A DNA stretch of 5,023 nt from Bdellovibrio sp. (GTDB taxonomy: Bacteria > Bdellovibrionota > Bdellovibrionia > Bdellovibrionales > Bdellovibrionaceae), in contig PSRN01000242.1 of the NCBI GenBank assembly GCA_003176075.1, forward strand, positions 1-5,023, in the 5' to 3' direction. The notes under the pieces are model-generated. The model made no database searches. It was not told where the DNA came from and saw only the letters and a list, made by a program, of their open reading frames with translations. This document shows positions 1-5,023 of the stretch, piece after piece. Position numbers and translations under genes: made by a program. Positions within the stretch are counted from its first letter, which is position 1, and each line of letters opens with the position of its first letter.

Positions 1-31
1 CCGTGCCGGCTTCGCCGCCCACCCTGAGAGC

Positions 32-39
32 AAGGAGGG
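32..39 (+). promoter_or_regulatory. Strong Shine-Dalgarno site of the first gene
   Basis: AAGGAGGG lies just upstream of ATG 43 and contains the full AGGAGG anti-16S complement, with a 4-nt spacer counted from that core. It is the best ribosome binding site in the window and fixes the start of the first gene. Seen directly. Confidence 0.85.
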
Positions 40-42
40 TCC

Positions 43-1044
43 ATGGCTGAATTTAAAATGTGGATGGGCTATGACATCTACATGGACTTTCCAAGACCCT
101 TACGGATCGAATTTTGGAAAGACGATGAGTTCGCCCAACACCGCCCCGAAGCCCCCCTTCATTACCAGGCCGATGCTTTGGTGGGATTGTCGCTCTATCT
201 GTTAGACCCCCACTGGAAGAACAGCCATCTGCCGCCACGCTCATCGCTTGTTCCGCAGCATCTGTGGGAGGCCCGTGAACCTCACTTCGAACTCTACCAA
301 CGATCGCAAGTCCGCACCAAAACCTTGCGCACCATGGAGGCCATTTTTCAGGATGCCGATTTTGAAAAGAAATGGACCCAGACGCTCATTAAAAGTGGTT
401 CGAGTTCCGGCTTTGATTTGACTGAACTCTTTGAACTGCCGGCCCTTATCCACGGGCTGGAAGACAAGATGAAGCGTCCCTTGCTATACAATTTCAATCT
501 CACTTTCGATCCCCACTTTGTCCGCAACCTGCAGTACTTGCACTCTTTCCTTTTTCATCTGCGGGCGCTGATCGCCATGGATTACAATTCGACCATTCAG
601 GATTCGGTCCACGAAGCCGTGCGGGTCGACTCGATCACCGATTACCTTCCCCGCGGCGAATACATCGTTAATGACGCCCTGTTGTTTTTGACCTTTTCAA
701 GAATGAAGAATCAACTTCCCGAGAAATTCGCCATCCCCCTCGAGCAGGCTTTCCTCAATTTCTCCCACAACGGGGCTTGCCTGATTCGCGGTCTGCCGGC
801 CGCATTTTTGAACGAAATGAAGCAGGAGCTTCTCGAAGAGACTTTGTTCCTGGTGCAGATGGATTGGCTTCTCGGTACGGAAGCCGGTCTTCTTTATCGC
901 GTGCGGGAAGAAGTGGAGGCCCTGGTGGAGGGCTACGACCAGACTTTTTGGGGCGACCTGCATCATCGTCGGACCCGCCCGCCGGAACGGCTTTCGGTCC
1001 AGTGCGAACTCACTGAGAAGAATCGGCCTTCGTTGGTCGCATAA
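43..1044 (+). CDS. Uncharacterised 333-residue soluble protein
   Basis: I do not recognise this protein and assign no function. The ATG is fixed by a near-perfect Shine-Dalgarno site. There is no signal peptide and no continuous membrane segment, so it is probably cytoplasmic. The N-terminus (about residues 1-55) is rich in aromatic residues (Trp7, Tyr10, Tyr13, Phe16, Phe24, Trp25). A Ser/Gly patch (KSGSSSG, 117-123) separates this from a mostly helical remainder. Residues 160-180 are rich in Leu, Phe and His, and residues 253-297 look like long amphipathic acidic helices containing many Glu and Leu. The tail (305-330) is basic and proline-containing, with HHRRTRPP at 307-314. No catalytic motif of a common family is evident. 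The 3' end overlaps the convergent DedA gene by 35 bp. The open frame with a matched ribosome site makes it a confident real gene. Its promoter must lie outside the window. Confidence 0.85.
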   Translation: MAEFKMWMGYDIYMDFPRPLRIEFWKDDEFAQHRPEAPLHYQADALVGLSLYLLDPHWKNSHLPPRSSLVPQHLWEAREPHFELYQRSQVRTKTLRTMEAIFQDADFEKKWTQTLIKSGSSSGFDLTELFELPALIHGLEDKMKRPLLYNFNLTFDPHFVRNLQYLHSFLFHLRALIAMDYNSTIQDSVHEAVRVDSITDYLPRGEYIVNDALLFLTFSRMKNQLPEKFAIPLEQAFLNFSHNGACLIRGLPAAFLNEMKQELLEETLFLVQMDWLLGTEAGLLYRVREEVEALVEGYDQTFWGDLHHRRTRPPERLSVQCELTEKNRPSLVA

Positions 1045-1696
1045 CGCGAAGAAAAAGTTTTCGCAGCACCCAAATAAATAAAACACCAGCCAGCACCGCA
1101 AGGATCATCATCTTAAAACGGTGGATCAGCGTGAGAATCGTTTCGCCATAATGGTAAATAAGAAGAATCTGCGTCGGCACGCTGATGGTGGCCGCCGAGC
1201 CATCGACTAAGAAGAACTGCCACATCGGCAAATGCTCGGACATTCCCATGGCGATATGAGCGGGAAAGCGGATTCCGGGCGTGAATCGAAAAACAAAGGC
1301 GGCATAGACACCGTATTTTTTGGTGAAGGTGTTGATTCGACTCATCACCTTATCGGCGAACATCTCGTGAAATCGTTCGCTGCGAACGATCTTTCGGCCG
1401 AAGGTTCGACCCAAAGTAAAAACCAGAAGATCCGCCGCGACCACCGAAACAAGGGTGACCACGGCAGCCTCATAGCCATTCATGGGACGGGTTCCCACTT
1501 CCGGGGGCGGAAAAAGATCGGGATGAGCCCCCATATAACTGAGCAATCCGACGCTCACGATGGTGACTTCTTCGGGGACGGGCAAGCCAAAGCCGCTCGC
1601 GATCATCATAAAGACAATTCCCCCATAGACCATCAGAGGCTGATAGGCGTATTGCTTCATCCATTGGAAAATCCAGTCCTGGTGAAAACTCATCAT
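1010..1696 (-). CDS. DedA-family integral membrane protein
   Basis: From the preferred ATG at 1696 this is a 228-residue protein of the DedA/SNARE-associated (PF09335) family, within the usual size range of about 200-220. Seen: a first hydrophobic span at about 20-38 runs into the conserved PVPEE motif (39-43, acidic residues Glu42/Glu43). A second span lies at about 76-95. The FRFTPGIR motif (136-143), with its two conserved arginines, follows a hydrophobic stretch as expected for the second re-entrant loop. Spans at about 160-182 and 196-215 precede a basic cytoplasmic tail. Known for the family: inner-membrane proteins required for envelope homeostasis, with some members (UptA) recycling undecaprenyl phosphate across the membrane. 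Transport of that lipid here is inference. The frame is open back to a GTG at 1780, and ATGs at 1756 and 1735 are alternatives, but none has a good ribosome site and they would add a non-family N-terminus. The gene is divergent from the pseudouridine synthase gene. Confidence 0.93.
   Translation of the reverse strand: MMSFHQDWIFQWMKQYAYQPLMVYGGIVFMMIASGFGLPVPEEVTIVSVGLLSYMGAHPDLFPPPEVGTRPMNGYEAAVVTLVSVVAADLLVFTLGRTFGRKIVRSERFHEMFADKVMSRINTFTKKYGVYAAFVFRFTPGIRFPAHIAMGMSEHLPMWQFFLVDGSAATISVPTQILLIYHYGETILTLIHRFKMMILAVLAGVLFIWVLRKLFLRVMRPTKADSSQ
1046..1064 (+). other. Small hairpin immediately after the stop of the first gene
   Basis: GCGAA at 1046-1050 pairs with TTCGC at 1060-1064. One G-U and one A-U pair can extend this to a 7-bp stem with a 5-nt loop, one base after the TAA at 1042-1044. 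No T-tract follows on the plus strand, so it is a weak terminator candidate or a 3'-end stabilising hairpin. It lies within the C-terminal coding part of the opposing DedA gene, so the pairing may be incidental. Confidence 0.25.
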
Positions 1697-1723
1697 TGAA
1701 AATCCAGGTGAAAACTCATCATT
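1667..1723 (-). repeat. Two-copy tandem repeat spanning the DedA start codon
   Basis: Plus-strand positions 1667-1697 (31 bp) and 1698-1723 (26 bp) are contiguous copies. They share GAAAATCCAG and the 16-base GTGAAAACTCATCATT exactly and differ only by 5 extra bases (TCCTG) in the first. Read on the minus strand, each copy begins with the double start codon ATGATG followed by AGTTTTCACC. The 26-bp displacement is not a multiple of three, so the copied start codons are out of frame with DedA. Confidence 0.9.
1693..1722 (-). promoter_or_regulatory. Nine-codon minicistron overlapping the DedA start (ATGA)
   Basis: Two adjacent ATGs (1722 and 1719) sit 4 nt after GGAG and open a frame reading MMSFHLDFQ then stop. 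The TGA at 1695-1693 overlaps the DedA ATG at 1696-1694 as ATGA, the classic arrangement for translational coupling. The peptide's first five residues duplicate those of DedA (MMSFH) because the segment is a tandem copy of the gene start. That this frame is translated is inference. Confidence 0.4.
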
Positions 1724-1726
1724 CAA

Positions 1727-1730
1727 CTCC
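1727..1730 (-). promoter_or_regulatory. Probable Shine-Dalgarno (GGAG) for the DedA leader or gene
   Basis: On the minus strand GGAG is followed by TTGA and then ATGATG. It is correctly placed for the out-of-frame ATG at 1722 but about 30 nt from the in-frame DedA ATG at 1696. Before the tandem duplication it would have served DedA directly. Confidence 0.5.
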
Positions 1731-1770
1731 AACATAGCCTGACGTAAGCCTAACATAGCCCAACATCGCC
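1731..1770. repeat. Degenerate ~10-bp tandem repeat upstream of the DedA start
   Basis: Four consecutive units of 10, 11, 10 and 9 bp: AACATAGCCT, GACGTAAGCCT, AACATAGCCC, AACATCGCC. They lie directly upstream of the DedA Shine-Dalgarno site. Units 1 and 3 share nine identical bases. The period is close to one DNA helical turn. It could be a protein binding array or a slippage product, and it would be transcribed if the DedA promoter lies further upstream. Confidence 0.55.
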
Positions 1771-1789
1771 GCCGGAACACCCGATAAAG

Positions 1790-1832
1790 TGATTCAGCGC
1801 AACGCGATTACTTCCCCGCGAGAAGTGAATCA
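1790..1832. promoter_or_regulatory. Nested inverted repeats between divergent genes, candidate operator
   Basis: TGATTCA at 1790-1796 is the exact reverse complement of TGAATCA at 1826-1832. Nested inside, ACTTC (1810-1814) mirrors GAAGT (1822-1826) around a 7-bp centre. The inner arms extend to ATT/AAT with one bulged base. The element sits between the DedA gene and the pseudouridine synthase gene and abuts the candidate -10 box for the latter, so it could be an operator acting on either gene. Function is inferred from position only. Confidence 0.35.
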
Positions 1833-1833
1833 A

Positions 1834-1842
1834 TGAAATAAT
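1834..1842 (+). promoter_or_regulatory. Candidate extended -10 promoter for the pseudouridine synthase gene
   Basis: TGAAATAAT has the TGn extension followed by AATAAT, which matches 5 of 6 bases of TATAAT. No good -35 hexamer lies 16-18 bp upstream, where the sequence is CCCCGC-like, consistent with an extended -10 type promoter or one needing an activator. It predicts a leader of roughly 60 nt before the TTG start at 1912. Confidence 0.35.
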
Positions 1843-1889
1843 CATCGGTTTACCAGAAGATCAACAGGGATTAATCAACATCCTCCAGC

Positions 1890-1906
1890 AAGGAGCAAAA
1901 AAGGTG
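1890..1906 (+). promoter_or_regulatory. Two successive Shine-Dalgarno-like sites before the TTG start
   Basis: AAGGAG (1890-1895) and AAGGTG (1901-1906) both precede the pseudouridine synthase gene. AAGGTG lies 5 nt before TTG 1912 and supports that start over ATG 1927, which is about 20 nt away. AAGGAG is instead ideally spaced (8 nt) for GTG 1904, which opens only a three-codon frame ending in a TGA that overlaps the TTG. Confidence 0.5.
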
Positions 1907-1911
1907 AAAGA

Positions 1912-2835
1912 TTGATTGCGGAATCCATGAAGTCCTCAGGACAGGGAATTTTTTTTCATCGGGTTGCCGAAAAATCCACCCTCGCGGAGTGGCTGACCGG
2001 AGCGGGCTATGAACAGTTTCTCCACTTGTGCCCATTTGGCGCGGTTTACCTCAATCATCAAAGAGTCAGCTCGCTCGACCAACTGCTTGAGCCCGGTGAT
2101 ATCCTGCGCCTGCATACCCAACCCCGCCGTTTTATCGAACCGGCGGAGCCGGTTGAAAGGATGCTGATCGCGGAGACAAAGGATTTTCTGATCGTCAACA
2201 AACCGGCGGGATTTCCGGTGCACGCGACGGTGGATAATCTTTTTGAAAACTGCGCGAGTTGGTTCGCGAGGCAACTGGGGGAACGGTTGTGGGCCACGCA
2301 CCGGCTCGACGTGGGCACCGAAGGACTCTTGGTGCTGGCACGCTCGACGCGGGCCCGGGATCAATTTCATATGGAACTGCAACAACGAGGAGTGCGGAAA
2401 AAATATTCCGCCCTCGTGCCTCCCCAGCTCACTCCATTCAAACTGACCAAAGGAGAAGAACTTCGCCATTGGATGAAGTCCAGCGATCGGGCGCCGCGCG
2501 AGCTTTCGAATTGGGAAAAGCCGGGCTGGAAAATCTGTCTGGCAAAAGTTTTGGATTTTTGTCGCTTTGAGCGGGCGACCGAAATTTCCCTTGAGCTGCT
2601 CACCGGTCGAACCCACCAGCTGCGGACCCAGTTGGCGCAATTGGGACTTCCCGTTCTTGGCGATGCCATGTATGGCTCGAAGGAAAATTGGGATCCGCCT
2701 GGCGGCTGGGCTCTGCGCGCCACCGCTTTGCGATTTTCAGGTGGAGAATTCACCCTGCCACGCTGGAACGAGGCCGACTTTTCCTCCCGTTGCCGGAGCG
2801 CGACCTGCCGAACAGCGAATTCCATCGTCCCATAG
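1912..2835 (+). CDS. RluA-family RNA pseudouridine synthase
   Basis: This enzyme would isomerise specific uridines to pseudouridine in rRNA or tRNA in the cytoplasm. The target base cannot be told from sequence. Seen, in order: an S4-like RNA-binding segment (about 20-72, with VYLNHQRV and LLEPGDILRL). Then RluA motif I, LIVNKPAGFPVHA (93-105). Then motif II, THRLDVGTEGLLVLAR (129-144), with the catalytic aspartate Asp133. Then the substrate-binding core KKYSALV (163-169) and motif III, LLTGRTHQLRTQL (229-241), followed by GLPVLGDAMYG (245-255). Length (307) is typical of S4-containing RluA proteins. Between motifs II and III there is an unusual stretch with HWMKSSDRAPRELS (186-199) in place of the common GxI-type segment. 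The last 20 residues are Arg/Ser/Cys-rich and do not look conserved. The start is TTG 1912, set by AAGGTG, with ATG 1927 (302 residues) as alternative. It is the first gene of a possible plus-strand pair with the downstream nuclease-fold gene. Confidence 0.95.
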   Translation: MIAESMKSSGQGIFFHRVAEKSTLAEWLTGAGYEQFLHLCPFGAVYLNHQRVSSLDQLLEPGDILRLHTQPRRFIEPAEPVERMLIAETKDFLIVNKPAGFPVHATVDNLFENCASWFARQLGERLWATHRLDVGTEGLLVLARSTRARDQFHMELQQRGVRKKYSALVPPQLTPFKLTKGEELRHWMKSSDRAPRELSNWEKPGWKICLAKVLDFCRFERATEISLELLTGRTHQLRTQLAQLGLPVLGDAMYGSKENWDPPGGWALRATALRFSGGEFTLPRWNEADFSSRCRSATCRTANSIVP

Positions 2836-2836
2836 C

Positions 2837-2865
2837 AGGACGATTCTTGATTCCTCTGTCGTCCT
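2837..2865 (+). terminator. Weak candidate stem-loop after the pseudouridine synthase gene
   Basis: AGGACGA (2837-2843) and TCGTCCT (2859-2865) are perfect 7-bp inverted arms around a 15-nt loop, beginning one base after the TAG. A T-rich but interrupted run (TTCTTTC) follows. The long loop and imperfect T-tract make this only a possible terminator or attenuator between the two plus-strand genes. Confidence 0.3.
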
Positions 2866-2911
2866 TTCTTTCATGAACTAAGCCCGCGGCTTGAAGTTGC
2901 TTTTCCTTCAA

Positions 2912-4048
2912 ATGCTTCGCCGCCGACGCCTACTCATTGCTTTTGCATTTCACCTTGCAGCACTGATTCTGCTGACGGCGCTTATTCACCGCAAATCACA
3001 TCCATTGTCTCCGCCTCCCCTGCCACGACAGCGGAGCCCCGGAAGAATTTCCGTCATGGCCTACAACGTGGAAAATCTTTTTGATAACGTTCACGATGCC
3101 GGAAAAAACGACTATACTTTTTTACCGAGGCTGGAAAAGAGCGGGGCCTCGATCCGTCGGGCCTGCCTCAAAGAATTTCCCATTTTTCGCCGGCAAGAAT
3201 GTCTTGAAACAGACTGGAATGATGAGGTCCTCGATCGCAAACTCAAAGCCGTGGCGGGCTCGATCCTGCAGGTGCCAGACGAGCAGGGTCGCCCTTTTGG
3301 CGCTGATATTCTGATTTTAGAAGAGGTCGAAAATAAGAATATTCTTCATCGTCTGAACCAGCAATACCTACGGGCGGCCAAGTATGAAACGGAAGTATTG
3401 ATCGAAGGCGACGACGCAAGAGGCATCGATGCGGCTCTGCTGTCGCGCTTCCCTTGCGCTGAAACACCGAGGCTTCATCCCCTGCTGGATGAGCATGGCA
3501 ACCGCCGCAAAACGCGCGGCATTCTGGAGGTTTCCTTGCGACTCCCCTCCGGCGATGTGCTTCATGTATTCGGCTTTCACTTTCCCTCGCAGTTTCATCC
3601 GGTTCAACAGCGACGGGAAGCCCTCGGCCTCCTGCGCTCCTTGATCCAAGAAAAAGGGCCACAAGCCTTGGTCATCGCTGGCGGCGACAGCAATATCACC
3701 TCCCGGGAAGAGCGGGAATTTCAATTGACGGCCACATTCTTAGGGTCACTGGGAGAGCTCTCCCACCGCCTTGGCTGCGCGCTCTGTCCAGGATCGCATT
3801 TTTACCGTGGGGAGTGGTCATTTCTGGATTGGATTTTCCTCAGTCACTCGCTGATCGACCCCTCACCTCCCATTTCGTTGGTTCGCGAGAGCATCACGAC
3901 GCCGCACCAAGGATTTTCCCAGGTCAACCAGAACGGCACTCCCCGCCCCTTCAAGGCGACGGCGAAATCACTCAAAAGCAGTGGCGTATCCGATCATCTT
4001 CCGGTTTATCTGGAGCTGGCGACTCCAGCCGATCAGATAAGAAAATGA
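2912..4048 (+). CDS. Membrane-anchored or secreted endonuclease/exonuclease/phosphatase-family protein
   Basis: A metal-dependent phosphodiesterase-fold protein (EEP, PF03372; DNase I/exonuclease III-like). Seen, numbering from ATG 2912 (378 residues): a basic MLRRRR start and a hydrophobic segment (about 8-25) with no lipobox, so a signal anchor or uncleaved signal. A proline-rich linker (31-44) follows. The EEP motifs are then all present: YNVENLFD (51-58, Asn52), ILEEVEN (135-141, metal-binding Glu137/138), RGIDAALLSR (170-179), FGFHFPSQ (220-227, His223), AGGDSN (256-261, Asp259 and Asn261), SFLDWIFLS (303-311, Asp306) and SDHLP (360-364, catalytic His362). A CxxC pair (Cys289/Cys292) precedes the SFLDW strand. 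The enzyme is probably active outside the cytoplasm. Its substrate (DNA, RNA, a phosphoinositide or sphingomyelin-like lipid) is not determinable, although the AYNVENLFD style is common in bacterial nuclease-like members. The start is uncertain: TTG 2891 (385 residues) and TTG 2897 are alternatives, and none has a clear ribosome site. Confidence 0.92.
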   Translation: MLRRRRLLIAFAFHLAALILLTALIHRKSHPLSPPPLPRQRSPGRISVMAYNVENLFDNVHDAGKNDYTFLPRLEKSGASIRRACLKEFPIFRRQECLETDWNDEVLDRKLKAVAGSILQVPDEQGRPFGADILILEEVENKNILHRLNQQYLRAAKYETEVLIEGDDARGIDAALLSRFPCAETPRLHPLLDEHGNRRKTRGILEVSLRLPSGDVLHVFGFHFPSQFHPVQQRREALGLLRSLIQEKGPQALVIAGGDSNITSREEREFQLTATFLGSLGELSHRLGCALCPGSHFYRGEWSFLDWIFLSHSLIDPSPPISLVRESITTPHQGFSQVNQNGTPRPFKATAKSLKSSGVSDHLPVYLELATPADQIRK

Positions 4049-4054
4049 CTTATC
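4036..4054. terminator. Weak AT-rich hairpin at a convergent gene end
   Basis: GATAAG (4036-4041) and CTTATC (4049-4054) form a 6-bp stem around a 7-nt loop that contains the stop codon of the nuclease-fold gene. The convergent gene ends at 4080, so a bidirectional terminator would be expected in this 31-bp gap. The stem is AT-rich and lacks a clear T-tract, so it is only a candidate. Confidence 0.25.
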
Positions 4055-4079
4055 GAGTCTCAACGGTGATTTCTCGGAA

Positions 4080-5000
4080 TCAAAATCTGCTTACGAAATC
4101 GCCCATCTGAAGGTTCCAGTCCAAATCCGCGGAATCGAGCGCCAGAGCAACAGCTTGGATGAGACTCATAAGCTTTAAAGACATCCTCATGTCCTCATCT
4201 CTATCTGTCGCCAGTTGTAGACCGTCATCATCAGGCAAATTCTGGAGAGCAATCCCTGTGCCCATAACAAGAACCCAGGAGGCGGCAGCGGCCGAATGAA
4301 GACCCAAGCTTCTCCCACCTCCTCGTATTGTTTCCCCCGGTTTCTCCACCAGATCGGAGGCTAACTGCGAGTAATACTCCCAAATATTTCGAGCAGTACG
4401 TGCCGACTTTGCCGCAAAATTCTGAATACCCTGAGCCGCCCTAGAGCCGATCCCCCGCCATGATTTTGCGCCAGTGGTCTCGGTCTGGCCATCCTGGACT
4501 TCTCCTGGAACGAGAGCTCGTCCCTCTGTGGGTCCCTCAGCTTCAGTTGCCTGCGATACTTCAAGCCGGGGAACCGCGGCTGCCTTTTTCAAGGACATGA
4601 TCGTTAACACCGCCTCGACAACTACCATGGCAGAGCCAAACACGGCCAGTTTTACCCTGTTATTGTAAGTCCCCGCATCGATCTTCTTGCTAAGCTCCTC
4701 GATTTTGGATTTTTCAGAGGCGAGAGCCGAGCGCAACCCGATAATGAGATTTGCGCGTTCCGACTCTGTTAGATTTGATAACTTTTCTTTTAACACTGAG
4801 GGACGGTTCTTTCGTAGGGTCTCAACAATTTCCCGAATACTCAGACCTTGCGGCACTCCAACCCCCGCAACTTGGGGAACGACTTCCGCAGGGTGGTTGG
4901 CACTGAACGAAGAATGTGGAATCAGTGAAGACACCATAAATAAACTCAGCAGGACTTTCCCAGTTAAATCATGCTGATTTCCGATATGTCCCGCTGCCAC
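4080..5000 (-). CDS. Uncharacterised exported protein with probable membrane segments
   Basis: I do not recognise this family. From GTG 5000 it has 306 residues. Seen: an N-terminal signal-like sequence with Lys15, a hydrophobic core (about 16-27) and a likely cleavage site after SFSA (31-34). A predominantly helical, charged region follows (53-109), with heptad-like EKSKIEELSKKI at 96-107 suggesting a short coiled coil. A strong membrane span lies at about 117-136, flanked by Arg/Lys. A Gly/Thr/Glu-rich acidic linker (145-178) leads to a basic helical segment (180-230), then a second hydrophobic span (about 234-253), an acidic DDDG loop and a final amphipathic helix (272-289). Arg and Lys enrichment between the two spans suggests that loop is cytoplasmic and that residues 35-115 and the C-terminus are periplasmic (inference). 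The start is uncertain: no Shine-Dalgarno precedes the GTG, the frame stays open to the window edge, and ATG 4937 would destroy the signal peptide. It is convergent with the nuclease-fold gene. Confidence 0.8.
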   Translation of the reverse strand: MAAGHIGNQHDLTGKVLLSLFMVSSLIPHSSFSANHPAEVVPQVAGVGVPQGLSIREIVETLRKNRPSVLKEKLSNLTESERANLIIGLRSALASEKSKIEELSKKIDAGTYNNRVKLAVFGSAMVVVEAVLTIMSLKKAAAVPRLEVSQATEAEGPTEGRALVPGEVQDGQTETTGAKSWRGIGSRAAQGIQNFAAKSARTARNIWEYYSQLASDLVEKPGETIRGGGRSLGLHSAAAASWVLVMGTGIALQNLPDDDGLQLATDRDEDMRMSLKLMSLIQAVALALDSADLDWNLQMGDFVSRF

Positions 5001-5023
5001 TGCGGGTTTTGCCCGTTCGGCGA

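Noticed and set aside
1..27. Possible C-terminal tail of an upstream plus-strand gene (eight codons then TGA at 25-27)
   Set aside because: Eight codons open in one frame is easily chance, and the other frames cannot be judged at the window edge.
697..1101. 134-codon minus-strand frame opposite the first gene
   Set aside because: It conflicts with the well-supported plus-strand gene and also overlaps the DedA 3' end in another frame; no independent support.
1232..1699. 155-codon open frame on the plus strand opposite DedA
   Set aside because: The antisense DedA frame has clear family motifs. The plus frame gives a His/Asp/Lys-rich, low-complexity product typical of a shadow frame, and no ribosome site supports it.
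1805..1833. Minus-strand TTGATT with TAATCG 17 bp downstream as a DedA promoter
   Set aside because: The -10 hexamer matches consensus at only two positions; not convincing without start-site data.
1936..2640. 234-codon minus-strand frame opposite the pseudouridine synthase
   Set aside because: Shadow of a confidently identified gene; no family signature and no promoter or ribosome site.
3243..3724. Overlapping minus-strand frames inside the nuclease-fold gene
   Set aside because: The plus-strand frame contains all the EEP motifs; the antisense frames show none.
5002..5016. Small GC hairpin (CGGG-TTTTG-CCCG) near the right edge
   Set aside because: Only 4 bp of stem with no T-tract, and cut off by the window edge; too weak to call a terminator or repeat element.

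Overview
This window holds five genes, apparently chromosomal, from a Gram-negative-looking bacterium of moderate GC content. The features behind that guess are a signal-peptide protein, an N-terminally anchored nuclease, ordinary Shine-Dalgarno sites, and TTG/GTG starts on some genes. The style of the unknown proteins brings predatory or environmental Bdellovibrionota-type bacteria to mind. That is an impression only, because no taxonomic marker is present.

Layout: (1) 43-1044 (+) is a 333-residue soluble protein I do not recognise, with a very strong ribosome binding site. (2) It runs tail to tail into, and overlaps by 35 bp, a minus-strand DedA-family membrane protein gene (stop at 1010, preferred start at 1696). 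(3) About 215 bp then separate the DedA start from a divergent plus-strand gene. This stretch contains a tandem duplication over the DedA start codon, a degenerate ~10-bp tandem repeat, an inverted repeat and a likely extended -10 promoter. (4) 1912-2835 (+) encodes an RluA-type pseudouridine synthase with an S4-like N-terminus and the HRLD catalytic motif. (5) 2912-4048 (+) encodes a membrane-anchored or secreted endonuclease/exonuclease/phosphatase-fold enzyme with an intact set of catalytic motifs. (6) 4080-5000 (-) encodes a 306-residue protein with a signal peptide and probable membrane segments that I do not recognise. Its reading frame is still open at the right edge of the window. No stretch over 300 bp lacks a gene.

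The genes do not form an obvious pathway: an envelope lipid carrier or transporter, an RNA modification enzyme, an extracytoplasmic phosphodiesterase and two unknowns. I see no mobile element, CRISPR array, RNA gene or defence system. The most interesting structure is the DedA 5' region. A tandem duplication there has copied the start codons, leaving the Shine-Dalgarno site in front of a nine-codon minicistron whose stop overlaps the true start as ATGA. This suggests translation by reinitiation or coupling.
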